A DNA stretch of 64,000 bases. Source: Lentzea terrae. Lineage in GTDB: Bacteria > Actinomycetota > Actinomycetes > Mycobacteriales > Pseudonocardiaceae. The notes beneath the pieces are model-generated. The model ran no database searches. It saw only the letters and a list, made by a program, of their open reading frames with translations, and was not told where the DNA came from. A program made the translations under genes and the position numbers. The stretch is from the NCBI RefSeq assembly GCF_003265345.1, contig NZ_QFWW01000006.1:179079-243078 (forward strand), in the 5' to 3' direction. Shown here one piece after another: positions 8,878 through 16,646 of this stretch (positions are counted from its first letter, which is position 1; every line of letters begins with the position of its first letter).

Positions 8878-8908
8878 GCGGGGTTTGGCCGACGCGGCCA
8901 AACCCCGC
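8878..8908. terminator. 13-bp perfect hairpin between convergent genes
   Basis: GCGGGGTTTGGCC and its exact reverse complement flank a 5-base loop (8891-8895). It lies 7 bases after the F420-enzyme stop and 7 bases before the end of the convergent gene at 8916. There is no U-tract, as is usual in actinomycetes. It probably serves both directions. Confidence 0.8.
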
Positions 8909-8915
8909 GGTCACG

Positions 8916-9335
8916 TCAGAAGTTCGGGTTGGTGAAGAACTTGGAGTCGCACTCCGGGATGAACGTGTCGCGGCAGACGTAGATCACGATCCGCCGGATG
9001 CCCTCGATGTCGCTGGCGCCGACGTCGTCCCAGGACGCCTCCGAGTTGCAGCCGCCGTGGTGGAAGCGCTCGGTACCGGTCCAGCGGTTGTCGACGTCGA
9101 TGTACCAGAACACCGGCTGGCTGTCGCAGGCCAGGTCACGCAGGTGTGCCCTGGGGATGTTGAACTTGCTCCTGCTCTGCCAGTCGATCGAGCCCCAGGC
9201 GCGCGCGTGCCGCGTGCCGTCGCTGTTGCTCTCGTAGATGTTGTAGTCGGTGGCCGCCTGCGCGGGCGAGACACCGATACCGACCAGCACGGCGACCGAC
9301 CCCAGCGTCGCCAGTGCCTTCGAGATGAAACGCAC
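8916..9335 (-). CDS. Small secreted protein of unknown function
   Basis: 139 residues from the GTG at 9335, chosen because AAAGGAG lies 6 bases upstream and because it gives a clean signal peptide (RFISKALATLGSVAVLVGIG, cleavage near AQAA at about residue 28). The mature part of about 110 residues is rich in Trp, Asp and Asn. It has four Cys (in LACDSQ, GGCNSE, YVCRDT and PECDSK), which suggests two disulphides in a compact extracellular domain. I do not recognise a family. It stands alone, convergent with the pyrimidine operon and divergent from the TetR gene. Confidence 0.75.
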   Translation of the reverse strand: MRFISKALATLGSVAVLVGIGVSPAQAATDYNIYESNSDGTRHARAWGSIDWQSRSKFNIPRAHLRDLACDSQPVFWYIDVDNRWTGTERFHHGGCNSEASWDDVGASDIEGIRRIVIYVCRDTFIPECDSKFFTNPNF

Positions 9336-9474
9336 CTCTTGCTCCTTTCGAGCATCCCCCAATCGGGTGATGCGAAAGGATCATGCACAAGAGTCCATCA
9401 AGATCCAATACATCGCGCCGAATCGTGATCATCGTCCACAAGCGACAGACAACGACCTGAGCGGGAACAATTCT

Positions 9475-9505
9475 GTACCACTGATATATAACGATGGTAT
9501 GGTAC
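9475..9505. promoter_or_regulatory. Candidate TetR operator/promoter
   Basis: GTACCA (9475-9480) and TGGTAC (9500-9505) form an inverted repeat with 19 bases between, enclosing an AT-rich TATATAAC stretch that could be a -10 element. It ends 4 bases before the GTG start of the TetR gene. Autoregulatory TetR operators sit in such places. Assignment is by position and symmetry only. Confidence 0.4.
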
Positions 9506-9509
9506 CCCG

Positions 9510-10202
9510 GTGAGCCCGAGAAGCGCCGACCCCATGGTGCGGACGATGCTGATCGAGGCGGCCGCGCGGCTGCTGGGCGAGGAAGGTCCGGCCGCGCTGA
9601 CCAGCCGCCGGCTGGCGGCTGAGATCGGCTCGTCGACGATGGCCGTGTTCAGCCGGTTCAAGAACATGGCGGAGGTCCGCAGGGCGGTTCGACAGGAGGC
9701 TTTCGCCCGCCTCGACGAGCGCCTCGACGAACTGCCGGTCTCGGACGATCCGGTCGCCGACCTCGCGGCGGCCGGCGCGGTGTTCAACGCCTTCGGCCTG
9801 GCGAGTCCGCACCTGTACCGGGCGATGTTCCTCGACCCGCCCGCAGAGGAGGACGGCCTCGGCGCCGGAACGTTCGACCGGCTCGTCACGCTGATCCGGC
9901 GATGCATTGCCGCCGGGCGCTTCCCGGACGCTCCGGAGTCCCAGGTTCCGGTCTGGGCCGCCCAGCTGTGGAGCATGCGGCACGGACTGGTCGTCATGAC
10001 GGTCGCCGAACTGCTACCGGACGAGCAGGCGCGGTTCGTCCTCGACGACATGACCTTTCGGCTGCTGGTCGGCTACGGCGACGACCCTGTTCGCGCCCGG
10101 CGATCGATCGAGCAGGGGAACCGCGTCGCGGCCGCAGCCGAGTCCATCGCGAACGGAGAACCCGATGAGGTCCGACGGTCCAGAAAGAGAGCGCCCGGCT
10201 GA
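9510..10202 (+). CDS. TetR/AcrR-family transcriptional regulator
   Basis: 230 residues. The N-terminal helix-turn-helix is clear: MLIEAAARLLGEEGPAALTS then RRLAAEIGSSTMAVFSRFKN (about residues 10-55). The remainder is an all-helical ligand-binding domain of the WHG/TetR_C_33 type. The start is the GTG at 9510, close behind an AT-rich inverted repeat. The C-terminal coding region overlaps the next gene (DUF3159) by 38 bases, so the two are co-transcribed. The membrane protein is the likely regulated partner. The ligand is unknown. Confidence 0.88.
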   Translation: MSPRSADPMVRTMLIEAAARLLGEEGPAALTSRRLAAEIGSSTMAVFSRFKNMAEVRRAVRQEAFARLDERLDELPVSDDPVADLAAAGAVFNAFGLASPHLYRAMFLDPPAEEDGLGAGTFDRLVTLIRRCIAAGRFPDAPESQVPVWAAQLWSMRHGLVVMTVAELLPDEQARFVLDDMTFRLLVGYGDDPVRARRSIEQGNRVAAAAESIANGEPDEVRRSRKRAPG

Positions 10203-10806
10203 GACGACGTTGTGGGAGCGCACCGGCGGCGTGCCAGGACTGATCCAGTCGTCGCTGCCTCCCACGGTGCTGGTGATCGCCAACTCGTTGTGGGGCGTGT
10301 ACCCGGCGATAGCCGCGGCTGTCGGCGCCGGAGTGCTCGTCACCCTGCTGCGTGCGGCGCGGCGGCAGTCCCTGCGTCCGGCGTTCGGCGGGTTCGTCGG
10401 CGTGGCGGTGGCGGGGTTCTTCGCAGCCAGAAGCGGTGAGGCCCGGGACTTCTTCCTGGCCGACATCTGGTGGTACTGCGCGGCGTCCATCGTCCTGGTT
10501 CTTTCGATCCTGCTCCGCCGCCCGCTGGTCGGCGTGATCTGGAGCGCCGTGCAGGGTGCCGGCATGTGGTGGCGCCACGACCGGCCGTCGCTGCGGCGGT
10601 ACGACCTCGCCACCGCCGTGCTCGCGCTGGTGTTCGCGGTCCGGTTCGTCGTGCTGCGAACGCTGTACGAGCACAACGAGGTCGGTTGGCTGACGGTCTC
10701 GAAGATCGCGATGAACTACCCGCTGTGGGCGGTCGCGCTGGTCGTCATCGTGTGGGCCGTGCGCCGCGCGGACAACCGCATCGCCTACTGCCGCTCGGCT
10801 GCCTGA
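10165..10806 (+). CDS. DUF3159-family integral membrane protein
   Basis: 213 residues with five to six membrane segments. Recognisable family features are the TLWERTGGVPGLIQSSLPPT start, VYPAIAAAVGAGVLVTLLR, RRPLVGVIWS and a C-terminal IAMNYPLWAVALVVIVWAVR. The ATG at 10165 has GGAGAA 5 bases upstream and lies inside the end of the TetR gene. DUF3159 proteins are actinobacterial inner-membrane proteins without an established function. A strong hairpin follows the stop. Confidence 0.85.
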   Translation: MRSDGPERERPAETTLWERTGGVPGLIQSSLPPTVLVIANSLWGVYPAIAAAVGAGVLVTLLRAARRQSLRPAFGGFVGVAVAGFFAARSGEARDFFLADIWWYCAASIVLVLSILLRRPLVGVIWSAVQGAGMWWRHDRPSLRRYDLATAVLALVFAVRFVVLRTLYEHNEVGWLTVSKIAMNYPLWAVALVVIVWAVRRADNRIAYCRSAA

Positions 10807-10810
10807 ACGA

Positions 10811-10846
10811 ACACGGGTCTCCCCCGGCGAAGGGGGAGACCCGTGT
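10811..10846. terminator. 15-bp perfect hairpin, bidirectional terminator
   Basis: ACACGGGTCTCCCCC pairs exactly with GGGGGAGACCCGTGT around a 6-base loop (10826-10831). It fills the gap between the convergent DUF3159 and lipoprotein genes; the right arm touches the lipoprotein stop codon. Confidence 0.85.
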
Positions 10847-11337
10847 CAGATGCCCGCAAGCACGTCGTCGTCCACGGCCTCGCTGGGCTCGCCCCGGCAA
10901 GCCCTGACGACCTTGCCGTCACCCACCTCGTACACCCCGCCCGGCACCGCGACGTGGAACGCCGTCACCGGCGCACCGTTCGCGGTCACCGGGTCGGTGC
11001 GGCCGGAGAAGCTGTCCCTGGCGAAGACGACGTACGCCTTGCCCTGCCGCAACTCCGGCATGTCAACCGCAGTCCACAAGGCGAACTCCGCCGGGGGCCG
11101 GCCGGAGAGCGCGGACTCCGTGCGCAGCAGATACCCCTTGCTGCTGGTCGTGCCCTGCTGCAGATCCGCATCGCCGGTGACGGCGACCCGTGCGACGAAC
11201 TGCGACTTCTCCCGGTCGGCGTGCAACCCTTCAGTTGTCGGCGCCGGGCACACGGGGGGTTTCTCAGCCCCGCAGGCCGTTGTCACCAGGCACAACAGCA
11301 CGGCAGCACCGACCCGGCTCAGGTGCGAATCGCCCAA
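10846..11337 (-). CDS. Putative lipoprotein, unknown function
   Basis: 163 residues if started at the TTG at 11337, which has GGAGG 10 bases upstream and gives a compact lipoprotein signal: hydrophobic VGAAVLLCLVTTACG with lipobox TTAC at about residue 22. A GTG at 11370 (GAGGA upstream) is an alternative that adds 11 residues. The mature part starts AEKPPVCPAPT and has a beta-rich look, with YLLRTESALSG and KAYVVFARDSFSG. It may be an extracytoplasmic binding or adapter protein; no family is recognised. Its 5' end overlaps the end of the upstream secreted amidase-like gene by 19 bases, so they form one operon. Confidence 0.65.
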   Translation of the reverse strand: MGDSHLSRVGAAVLLCLVTTACGAEKPPVCPAPTTEGLHADREKSQFVARVAVTGDADLQQGTTSSKGYLLRTESALSGRPPAEFALWTAVDMPELRQGKAYVVFARDSFSGRTDPVTANGAPVTAFHVAVPGGVYEVGDGKVVRACRGEPSEAVDDDVLAGI

Positions 11338-12608
11338 TACGGCCCATCCTCCGAACCGATGACGTCCCACAGCGACTTGTTCCTCGTGTCCTCGGTGTGA
11401 TAGCTGAGCAGCGGCCAACCCTCGGGAGATCGGCCCGTCACCATGGTCGTGTGATCAGGGATCTCCGTCTTCCCACCGTAGACGTCGAACTCCATCTGGA
11501 AAACGTCCGACAGCAGCAGATCGCTGAGGTACGGCATGAACGTCACCCTGCCGCCGAAGTTGTTCTCGTAGACATTCCAGTTGAGCGCGCCACCCCAGGT
11601 GTAGGTGTGCCGGGGCGTACAGTCATTGCACCGGTAGTACCACACATCGGGGTCGTCATAGTTGAAGAGCGTCTCAGGATATGACTCGTCACCGCGCTCT
11701 TCGTATCGGCCGTTCCACAGGACCCAGGAAATGAACGTCGTGCAGTCGTTCTCGTCCCTGGCGTACGGCACCGGGTTGTCCTTCGCGAAGTAATACGCGT
11801 AGTCGACCATCAACTGGTAGTTGTACGGCCTGCCCTCGCCACCCTGCGTCTGCACCTGGTCCTTGACCACGCCGACGAACGGCTTGTCGGCGGGTCTGCC
11901 GAAGTCCGCGCCACCGCCGACGCTCTTGCCACCCGCCGACCGACGCCCGTCTGGCGCTTCCACCTGCTTGCCCGCCATCTTCGCCGCATCCGCCGCACGC
12001 AACGCCGGCAGGTTGGCCGCGATACCGGTGCGGAGGGAGGAGACCTGGTGGCGGATCGCCGTCCGGCGGGGCTCGTCGGGCAACGCCGCAGCCATCGCTC
12101 GCGCGCTGAACTTGCTGACCTCGTCGAGCGGCTCGATGTCTGCGAGCGCCCACCTGCCGTTTTCCCACTCGTACGTCACCCGGTGGCGAGACGTCGAACT
12201 GGTGCCCTGGCTCGAACCCTCGATCGGATAACCGCTGTGCTCCTCGATCTCGGCAACCCGCACCGCTCCGTCACCGCTGACCGAACGAACCTTCACCTCG
12301 GTCGTGACCTGGGTGACCGCGACACCCGCCGCCTCCCGGGCCACTCGCCGGTCCTCGCTCAACGCCAGCCGCGCGGCGGCCTTCTGGCGAGCTCGGGCCG
12401 CGAGCGTCGGCCGCACTCCCGCAACCGCCCGAGCTCGATCGGTCTCACCCAGCATTGCCGCGTTCTCGCTGAGCAACAGGGCACGCGCCACCGTCGCGAG
12501 CTCACCTTCGGCAGGGTCCACAGGCGCGGCGCCCGCCGTCCCGGAAAGCGTCGCAGCAAAAACACCGGAAAGCGCTAACGCAATTCCGACATGTCTGTTC
12601 TTATTCAA
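11319..12608 (-). CDS. Secreted protein with putative amidase (Amidase_6-type) domain
   Basis: 429 residues from a TTG at 12608 with GGGGGA 5 bases upstream. A signal peptide (HVGIALALSGVFAATLSGTA, cleavage near AGAA) leads into a helical region rich in Ala/Arg (30-110), a small beta domain, and a C-terminal domain beginning at about 265 with YNYQLMVDYAYYFAKDNPVPY. That domain contains DENDCTTFISWVLWN, the DCTNFVSQ-like catalytic-Cys motif of putative amidase domains, and later DHTTMVTG and LLSYHTEDT, which supply His residues. By family it may be a cell-wall peptide amidase, but this is not certain. It probably shares a transcript with the following lipoprotein gene. Confidence 0.8.
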   Translation of the reverse strand: MNKNRHVGIALALSGVFAATLSGTAGAAPVDPAEGELATVARALLLSENAAMLGETDRARAVAGVRPTLAARARQKAAARLALSEDRRVAREAAGVAVTQVTTEVKVRSVSGDGAVRVAEIEEHSGYPIEGSSQGTSSTSRHRVTYEWENGRWALADIEPLDEVSKFSARAMAAALPDEPRRTAIRHQVSSLRTGIAANLPALRAADAAKMAGKQVEAPDGRRSAGGKSVGGGADFGRPADKPFVGVVKDQVQTQGGEGRPYNYQLMVDYAYYFAKDNPVPYARDENDCTTFISWVLWNGRYEERGDESYPETLFNYDDPDVWYYRCNDCTPRHTYTWGGALNWNVYENNFGGRVTFMPYLSDLLLSDVFQMEFDVYGGKTEIPDHTTMVTGRSPEGWPLLSYHTEDTRNKSLWDVIGSEDGPYWAIRT

Positions 12609-12806
12609 TTCATCCCCCAGACAAGTACACCCTAGTACTCGAAACCCGAATCTGACCTCCCAGCAGATTCAGGCTTTCGACCATATCGGCCAGGCTTTAC
12701 CCGGTCAACAGTGAAATACTGCGACAAAAGCCGGTCACACCGTAGTCCATTCAGGTGCTGACGTTCGATTGTCGTACACCGGAGTCACAACACATGTCGT
12801 GGATGG

Positions 12807-13760
12807 TCAGCGCACCGTGCGCGTCTCGCCGTCCCAGTCGCCGGTCGCCAGCTCGGGCAGCAGCTCGGCCAGCTGCACCGGGTACACGGTGTCCTCTGTG
12901 GACTCCAGCTCCGCCGCGCTCCACCACCGGTACCCGGAGATGGTGGTCTCCTCTACGTCGTTGAACCCCGACGTGTCGATGACGAGATCGCCGTCCACGG
13001 CGGCGTAGAAGAACCACTCCTCCGCGTCGAACGTCTCGCCGTCGAAGCTGAACACCGCGCGACGACGCCAGACAGGGCCCACCAAAGACTCCGGCGCCAG
13101 CTTCAGGCCGGTTTCCTCGAAGGCTTCGCGGACGGCCGCGTCGCGCAGTTCCTCGCCGTTCTCCACGCCGCCGCCGACGGTGAACCAGAACAGCTCCTGG
13201 GGGCGCGCCGGGTCGAAGCCGTGGAAGAGCAGCACACGGCCGGAAGCGTCCATCAGCACGACGCGCGCGGACGGGCGTGGTGTGAGCATCACGGCGTCTG
13301 AGGGTGCGGTGGGTTCGGCGATCTCGAAGTACGACGGCTGCGGTGCGGTGCCGGACAGGCGTAGCCAGCGCACGATGCGACGGCGCCGTTGGAGCAACGT
13401 GTCGCGCACGGCGTCGTTGTGCACGCGGCGGGCGAGTACGACGCGTTCCTCGGCGTCTGCCAGTTCGAACGCCAGGGCGGGCGCCAGCGACGACCGGTCC
13501 AGGGCGCCCAACAGACCCGAGAGTTCGTTCTCGGCGAGTTCGCGTTCGGAGCGGGACGCCGACTCGGCGCGGGAAGCGGCCATGGACAACGCGGGGTCCA
13601 GCAGGGCTCGGGTCACGACGGCGCGGCGGGCGAGGGCCGCATCGAGGGCTGCCCAGGCGGCGTCGGTGCGGACGTGCAGGCGGTCCAGGCGGTTGGCGAT
13701 GGACAGGATCCAGGCGGACAGCAGGAGCGTCACCAGGACGATGACTAGCGCAGTGGTCAC
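12807..13760 (-). CDS. Membrane-anchored LemA-like/Nudix hydrolase fusion (Rv2609c-type)
   Basis: 317 residues from the GTG at 13760. One N-terminal membrane helix (TTALVIVLVTLLLSAWILSI) is followed by a long helical segment with the LemA-like pattern NRLDRLHVRTDAAWAALDAA. The C-terminal half is a Nudix domain. Its complete Nudix box starts GGGVENGEELRDAAVREAFE and ends ETGL, satisfying GX5EX7REUXEEXGU. The Nudix part probably hydrolyses a nucleoside diphosphate derivative at the inner face of the membrane. It ends the PIM synthesis cluster, as the Nudix membrane protein Rv2609c does in M. tuberculosis. A further upstream start (frame open to 13826) would add 22 residues. Confidence 0.85.
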   Translation of the reverse strand: MTTALVIVLVTLLLSAWILSIANRLDRLHVRTDAAWAALDAALARRAVVTRALLDPALSMAASRAESASRSERELAENELSGLLGALDRSSLAPALAFELADAEERVVLARRVHNDAVRDTLLQRRRRIVRWLRLSGTAPQPSYFEIAEPTAPSDAVMLTPRPSARVVLMDASGRVLLFHGFDPARPQELFWFTVGGGVENGEELRDAAVREAFEETGLKLAPESLVGPVWRRRAVFSFDGETFDAEEWFFYAAVDGDLVIDTSGFNDVEETTISGYRWWSAAELESTEDTVYPVQLAELLPELATGDWDGETRTVR

Positions 13761-13822
13761 GACCGGCTCACCGCGCACGGAGCTGAGCTGGATTGCCGGG
13801 TGAGCCGGTCGTGGCCACTGCG
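13749..13822. repeat. 24-bp inverted repeat spanning the Nudix gene start
   Basis: Arms 13749-13772 and 13799-13822 are complementary at 23 of 24 positions, with a 26-base loop. One arm contains the start codon of the LemA-Nudix gene (13760), so the mRNA could fold over its own initiation site. A partial third copy (CAGTGGTCA) lies at 13846-13854. Confidence 0.7.
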
Positions 13823-13895
13823 GCACTGGTTGACGACGGAGAACACAGTGGTCATGGCCGAACCACCTCGCGCGATCCGGCGACGAACAGTGCGG

Positions 13896-15008
13896 TCATG
13901 CCTCGCTCACCCGGCGCGGGTCGGCAGCGATGGCGGTTTCGTAGACGCGCAGCACTTGCGATGCGACCACGGACCAGTCGAACGCCTGCACGCGCTGCGA
14001 GGCGAGGTCGACGTACTCGGCGCGCAGAGCGGAGTCGCGCAGCACCGAGCGCAGTGCGTCAGCCAACCGCGAAGCATCGCCGACGGGGAACAGCACGCCT
14101 GCCTTGCCGTCGTCCAGCACGCGGCGGAAGGCATCGAGGTCGGACGCCACCACCGCGGTGCCGGCGGACATGGCCTCGGTCAGGATGATGCCGAAGGACT
14201 CGCCGCCGGTGTTCGGAGCGACGTAGACGTCCACCGAACGCAGCATCCGGGCCTTCTCCACGTCGTCCACCTGGCCGAGCAGATCGACCCGATCCGAGAA
14301 CGGCCCGTCGAACGACGACTCGCCGCGGCCCACCACCAGCAGCCGCAGGTCGGGGAACTCGTCGGCGATCAGCCCGAAGGCCTCCCACAACACGGGCATG
14401 CCCTTGCGCGGTTCGTCGTAGCGGCCGACGAAGCCGATCGTGCCGCCGGGGCGCGGGTATCCGTCCAAAGTGGACGCAGAGGCGAAGAAGTCGACGTCGA
14501 CGCCGTTGGGGATCTCCACGGCGTCGCCACCGAGGTGTTCGACCTGCACGCGGCGGGCCAGCGCCGACACCGCGATGCGGGCGGTGACCTTCTCCAGGAA
14601 CGGCTGCAGCACGCCCTGGAACGCCGACAGCATCTTGGAGCGCGGCGTCGAGGTGTGGAACGTGGCGACGATCGGGCCGTCGGCGACCACCAGCGCCAGG
14701 AACGACAGCGACGGCGCGGTGGGCTCGTGCAGGTGCAGAACGTCGAAGGAGTGCTCGTCGATCCACCGGCGCACCCGCGCGTACGAGACCGGGCCGAACG
14801 ACAGCCGCGCCACGGAACCGTTGTACGGGATGCCGACCGCGCGGCCGGCCGAGGTGACGAACGGCGGCAGCTTCTGGTCGTCGTCGGCGGGGGCCAGCAC
14901 GTTCACGCTGTGGCCGAGCGAGATCAACGCGCGCGCGAGGTCGACGACGTGGGCCTGCACTCCGCCTGGCACGTCGAAGGAGTACGGGCAGACGATGCCG
15001 ATCTTCAC
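13896..15008 (-). CDS. pimA: Phosphatidyl-myo-inositol alpha-mannosyltransferase
   Basis: 370 residues from the GTG at 15008, a GT4-family GT-B glycosyltransferase. Visible are the N-terminal KIGIVCPYSFDVPGGVQAHV (GGVQ loop), LHLHEPTAPSLS, the IPNGVDVDFF segment, GRYDEPRKGMPVL (RK of the phosphate site) and the EX7E motif in ESFGIILTEAM. PimA transfers the first mannose from GDP-mannose to phosphatidylinositol on the cytosolic face of the membrane, the first step of PIM, LM and LAM synthesis. The gene overlaps patA by 4 bases and sits in the order pgsA-patA-pimA-Nudix, the M. tuberculosis arrangement, which makes the assignment strong. Confidence 0.93.
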   Translation of the reverse strand: MKIGIVCPYSFDVPGGVQAHVVDLARALISLGHSVNVLAPADDDQKLPPFVTSAGRAVGIPYNGSVARLSFGPVSYARVRRWIDEHSFDVLHLHEPTAPSLSFLALVVADGPIVATFHTSTPRSKMLSAFQGVLQPFLEKVTARIAVSALARRVQVEHLGGDAVEIPNGVDVDFFASASTLDGYPRPGGTIGFVGRYDEPRKGMPVLWEAFGLIADEFPDLRLLVVGRGESSFDGPFSDRVDLLGQVDDVEKARMLRSVDVYVAPNTGGESFGIILTEAMSAGTAVVASDLDAFRRVLDDGKAGVLFPVGDASRLADALRSVLRDSALRAEYVDLASQRVQAFDWSVVASQVLRVYETAIAADPRRVSEA

Positions 15009-15907
15009 CGCGACAGCCTCCGAGCCAGCGCCTCCCGCCGCCCGGCAGGCAGGTCGGCCAGCCAGAGCTGCTGCAGCATGTGCCAGTCGGCCGGGTGGGC
15101 GGCGATGTCGGCGGCGAACACGTCGGCGACGGCCTGGGTGGCGGCCTGGACGGTGCTCACCTTGATCGGCGGGTGGATGCGGAAGTGCCAGCCGTCCTCG
15201 GTGAACCAGCAGCCCACCGGCATCAGCGCGGCGCCGGTGGTCGCGGCCAGGTGCGCGGGGCCCGCCGGCATCAGGGTCTGCTCGCCGAAGAACGTCACCG
15301 GGACGCCGGACGAGGTCAGGTCGCGGTCGGCCAGCAGACAGACGACCTTGTTCGCGCGGAGCCGCTCGGCCAGCACCGTCGCAGGTGGACGGTCGCCGCC
15401 GTTCAACGGAAGCACCTCGAAGCCGAGGGTCTCGCGGAACTCCACGAACTTGCGGTACAGCGACTCGGGCTTCAACCGCTCGGCCACCGTGGTGAACGTG
15501 CCGGAGTGGCCCACGAGCCAAACGCCGGCCATGTCCCAGTTGCCGCTGTGCGGCAGCGCGACGACCGCACCCGTGCCGTTGGCCAGCGCCGCGTCGAGGT
15601 TCTCGACGCCGGAGACCTGCGAGTTGCACTTCTCGTACACGGCGCGCAAGTCCATCGACGGCAGCCGGAACGCCTCGCACCAGTAGCGCGCGTACGACCG
15701 CAGCGAGTCGCGCACGAGCTCGTCGAGCTCCTCCTCGCCCGCCTGCGGCACTACCCGGCGCAGGTTCGTGCGCAGCTGCGCGACGCCCGCACCACCCCGG
15801 CGAGCCGCGTAGTCGGCACCCACGCGGAACAACGCGCGCGCCCACTTCTCCGGCAGCAGGCGGATGAGCCGCCATCCGGCCGTGTATCCGAGGGTCGCGA
15901 GGTTCAC
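15005..15907 (-). CDS. patA: Phosphatidylinositol mannoside acyltransferase
   Basis: 300 residues from the GTG at 15907, an LpxL/HtrB-like acyltransferase. The HX4D catalytic motif is PHSGNWD (about residues 123-129). Other family segments are ALFRVGADYAARRGG at the N-terminus, LLADRDLTSSGVPVTFFGE and MPAGPAHLAATTGAALMPVG. PatA acylates the 6-position of the PimA-added mannose. Both ends overlap neighbours by 4 bases (pgsA upstream, pimA downstream), showing tight coupling. Length is close to Rv2611c. Confidence 0.93.
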   Translation of the reverse strand: MNLATLGYTAGWRLIRLLPEKWARALFRVGADYAARRGGAGVAQLRTNLRRVVPQAGEEELDELVRDSLRSYARYWCEAFRLPSMDLRAVYEKCNSQVSGVENLDAALANGTGAVVALPHSGNWDMAGVWLVGHSGTFTTVAERLKPESLYRKFVEFRETLGFEVLPLNGGDRPPATVLAERLRANKVVCLLADRDLTSSGVPVTFFGEQTLMPAGPAHLAATTGAALMPVGCWFTEDGWHFRIHPPIKVSTVQAATQAVADVFAADIAAHPADWHMLQQLWLADLPAGRREALARRLSR

Positions 15908-16506
15908 GCGGCCTCCCGCGCCGACTTCGCGACGGCGAAGATCCGCTGCAGGACCGTCGCCACGGTCATGACCGCGAGCAGCCACAGCGAGATGGCCATG
16001 AGATGCGGCACGCCGAGCCCCTGCACGCCGGCGCCGACCAGCGCGACGATGAAGCGCTCGGCCCGTTCGGCGAGCCCGCCGTCCGCACTGAGCCCGGACG
16101 CGTCGGCGCGCGCCTTCACGTACGAGATGACCTGCGAGGCGACCAGGCAGATGAAGCCGGCCGCGGCCGTCCACCGGTCGCCCTGGCTGAACGCGTACCA
16201 GGTGAGCGCCGCGAACAGCGCCCCGTCCGCGATGCGGTCGCAGGTGGCGTCGAGCACGGCACCGAACTTCGTGGGCCCCTGCGCGCGGGCCATCGCCCCG
16301 TCGATCAGGTCGAGCAGCACGAAGAACGTCACCAGCGCGCAGCCGAGGAACAGCTGTCCGCGCGGGATGAACCACAGGGCGCTGGCGACGGCACCGGCCG
16401 TGCCGACCACGGTGACGAAGTTGGGAGTGAGGCCACGCGCCAGCAACCACGCCCCGATCGGATCGGTGACGCGCGAGACGGACGCGCGAGCGAAGATGTT
16501 CAGCAT
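15904..16506 (-). CDS. pgsA: CDP-alcohol phosphatidyltransferase, phosphatidylinositol-phosphate synthase
   Basis: 200 residues from the ATG at 16506. The CDP-alcohol phosphotransferase signature is complete: DLIDGAMARAQGPTKFGAVL followed by DATCD, with all four Asp. Six membrane segments are likely. By synteny with Rv2612c it makes phosphatidylinositol phosphate from CDP-diacylglycerol and inositol phosphate, supplying the lipid acceptor for PimA. The frame is open further upstream, but the ATG starting MLNIFARASVSRVTDP is where family members begin. The 140 bases upstream (16507-16646) hold a 12-bp inverted repeat (16544-16555 with 16626-16637) and presumably this operon's promoter. Confidence 0.93.
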   Translation of the reverse strand: MLNIFARASVSRVTDPIGAWLLARGLTPNFVTVVGTAGAVASALWFIPRGQLFLGCALVTFFVLLDLIDGAMARAQGPTKFGAVLDATCDRIADGALFAALTWYAFSQGDRWTAAAGFICLVASQVISYVKARADASGLSADGGLAERAERFIVALVGAGVQGLGVPHLMAISLWLLAVMTVATVLQRIFAVAKSAREAA

Positions 16507-16646
16507 GGCGTGTCGCAGCCTAGCTGGACTGCTGAAACGCGCTGCTCGCGGGTGCAAGCGGCACCCACGGGAATCCCCCTCTGCAAGCCCGGAGCCTGCT
16601 GGCGAGCGCCGTCCGGTGATTGACAGCACCCGCGAGCGAACCCGGA

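Noticed and set aside
6460-8901. An open frame of over 800 codons antisense to the hydantoinase and F420 genes
   Set aside because: It is His/Arg/Val/Asp-rich with no homology signal and lies exactly opposite two strong genes. It is a product of high third-position GC, as are the similar long antisense frames at 18443-20605, 35239-37290, 42243-45074 and 54486-56549.
9360-9480. A coding gene in the TetR upstream region on the plus strand
   Set aside because: Frames here are short, AT-richer and overlap the signal-peptide end of the minus-strand gene; it reads as a divergent promoter region.
16544-16637. 12-bp inverted repeat upstream of pgsA as an insertion-element end
   Set aside because: It flanks only 70 bases, has no target duplication and no partner at the other edge of the inserted XRE region.
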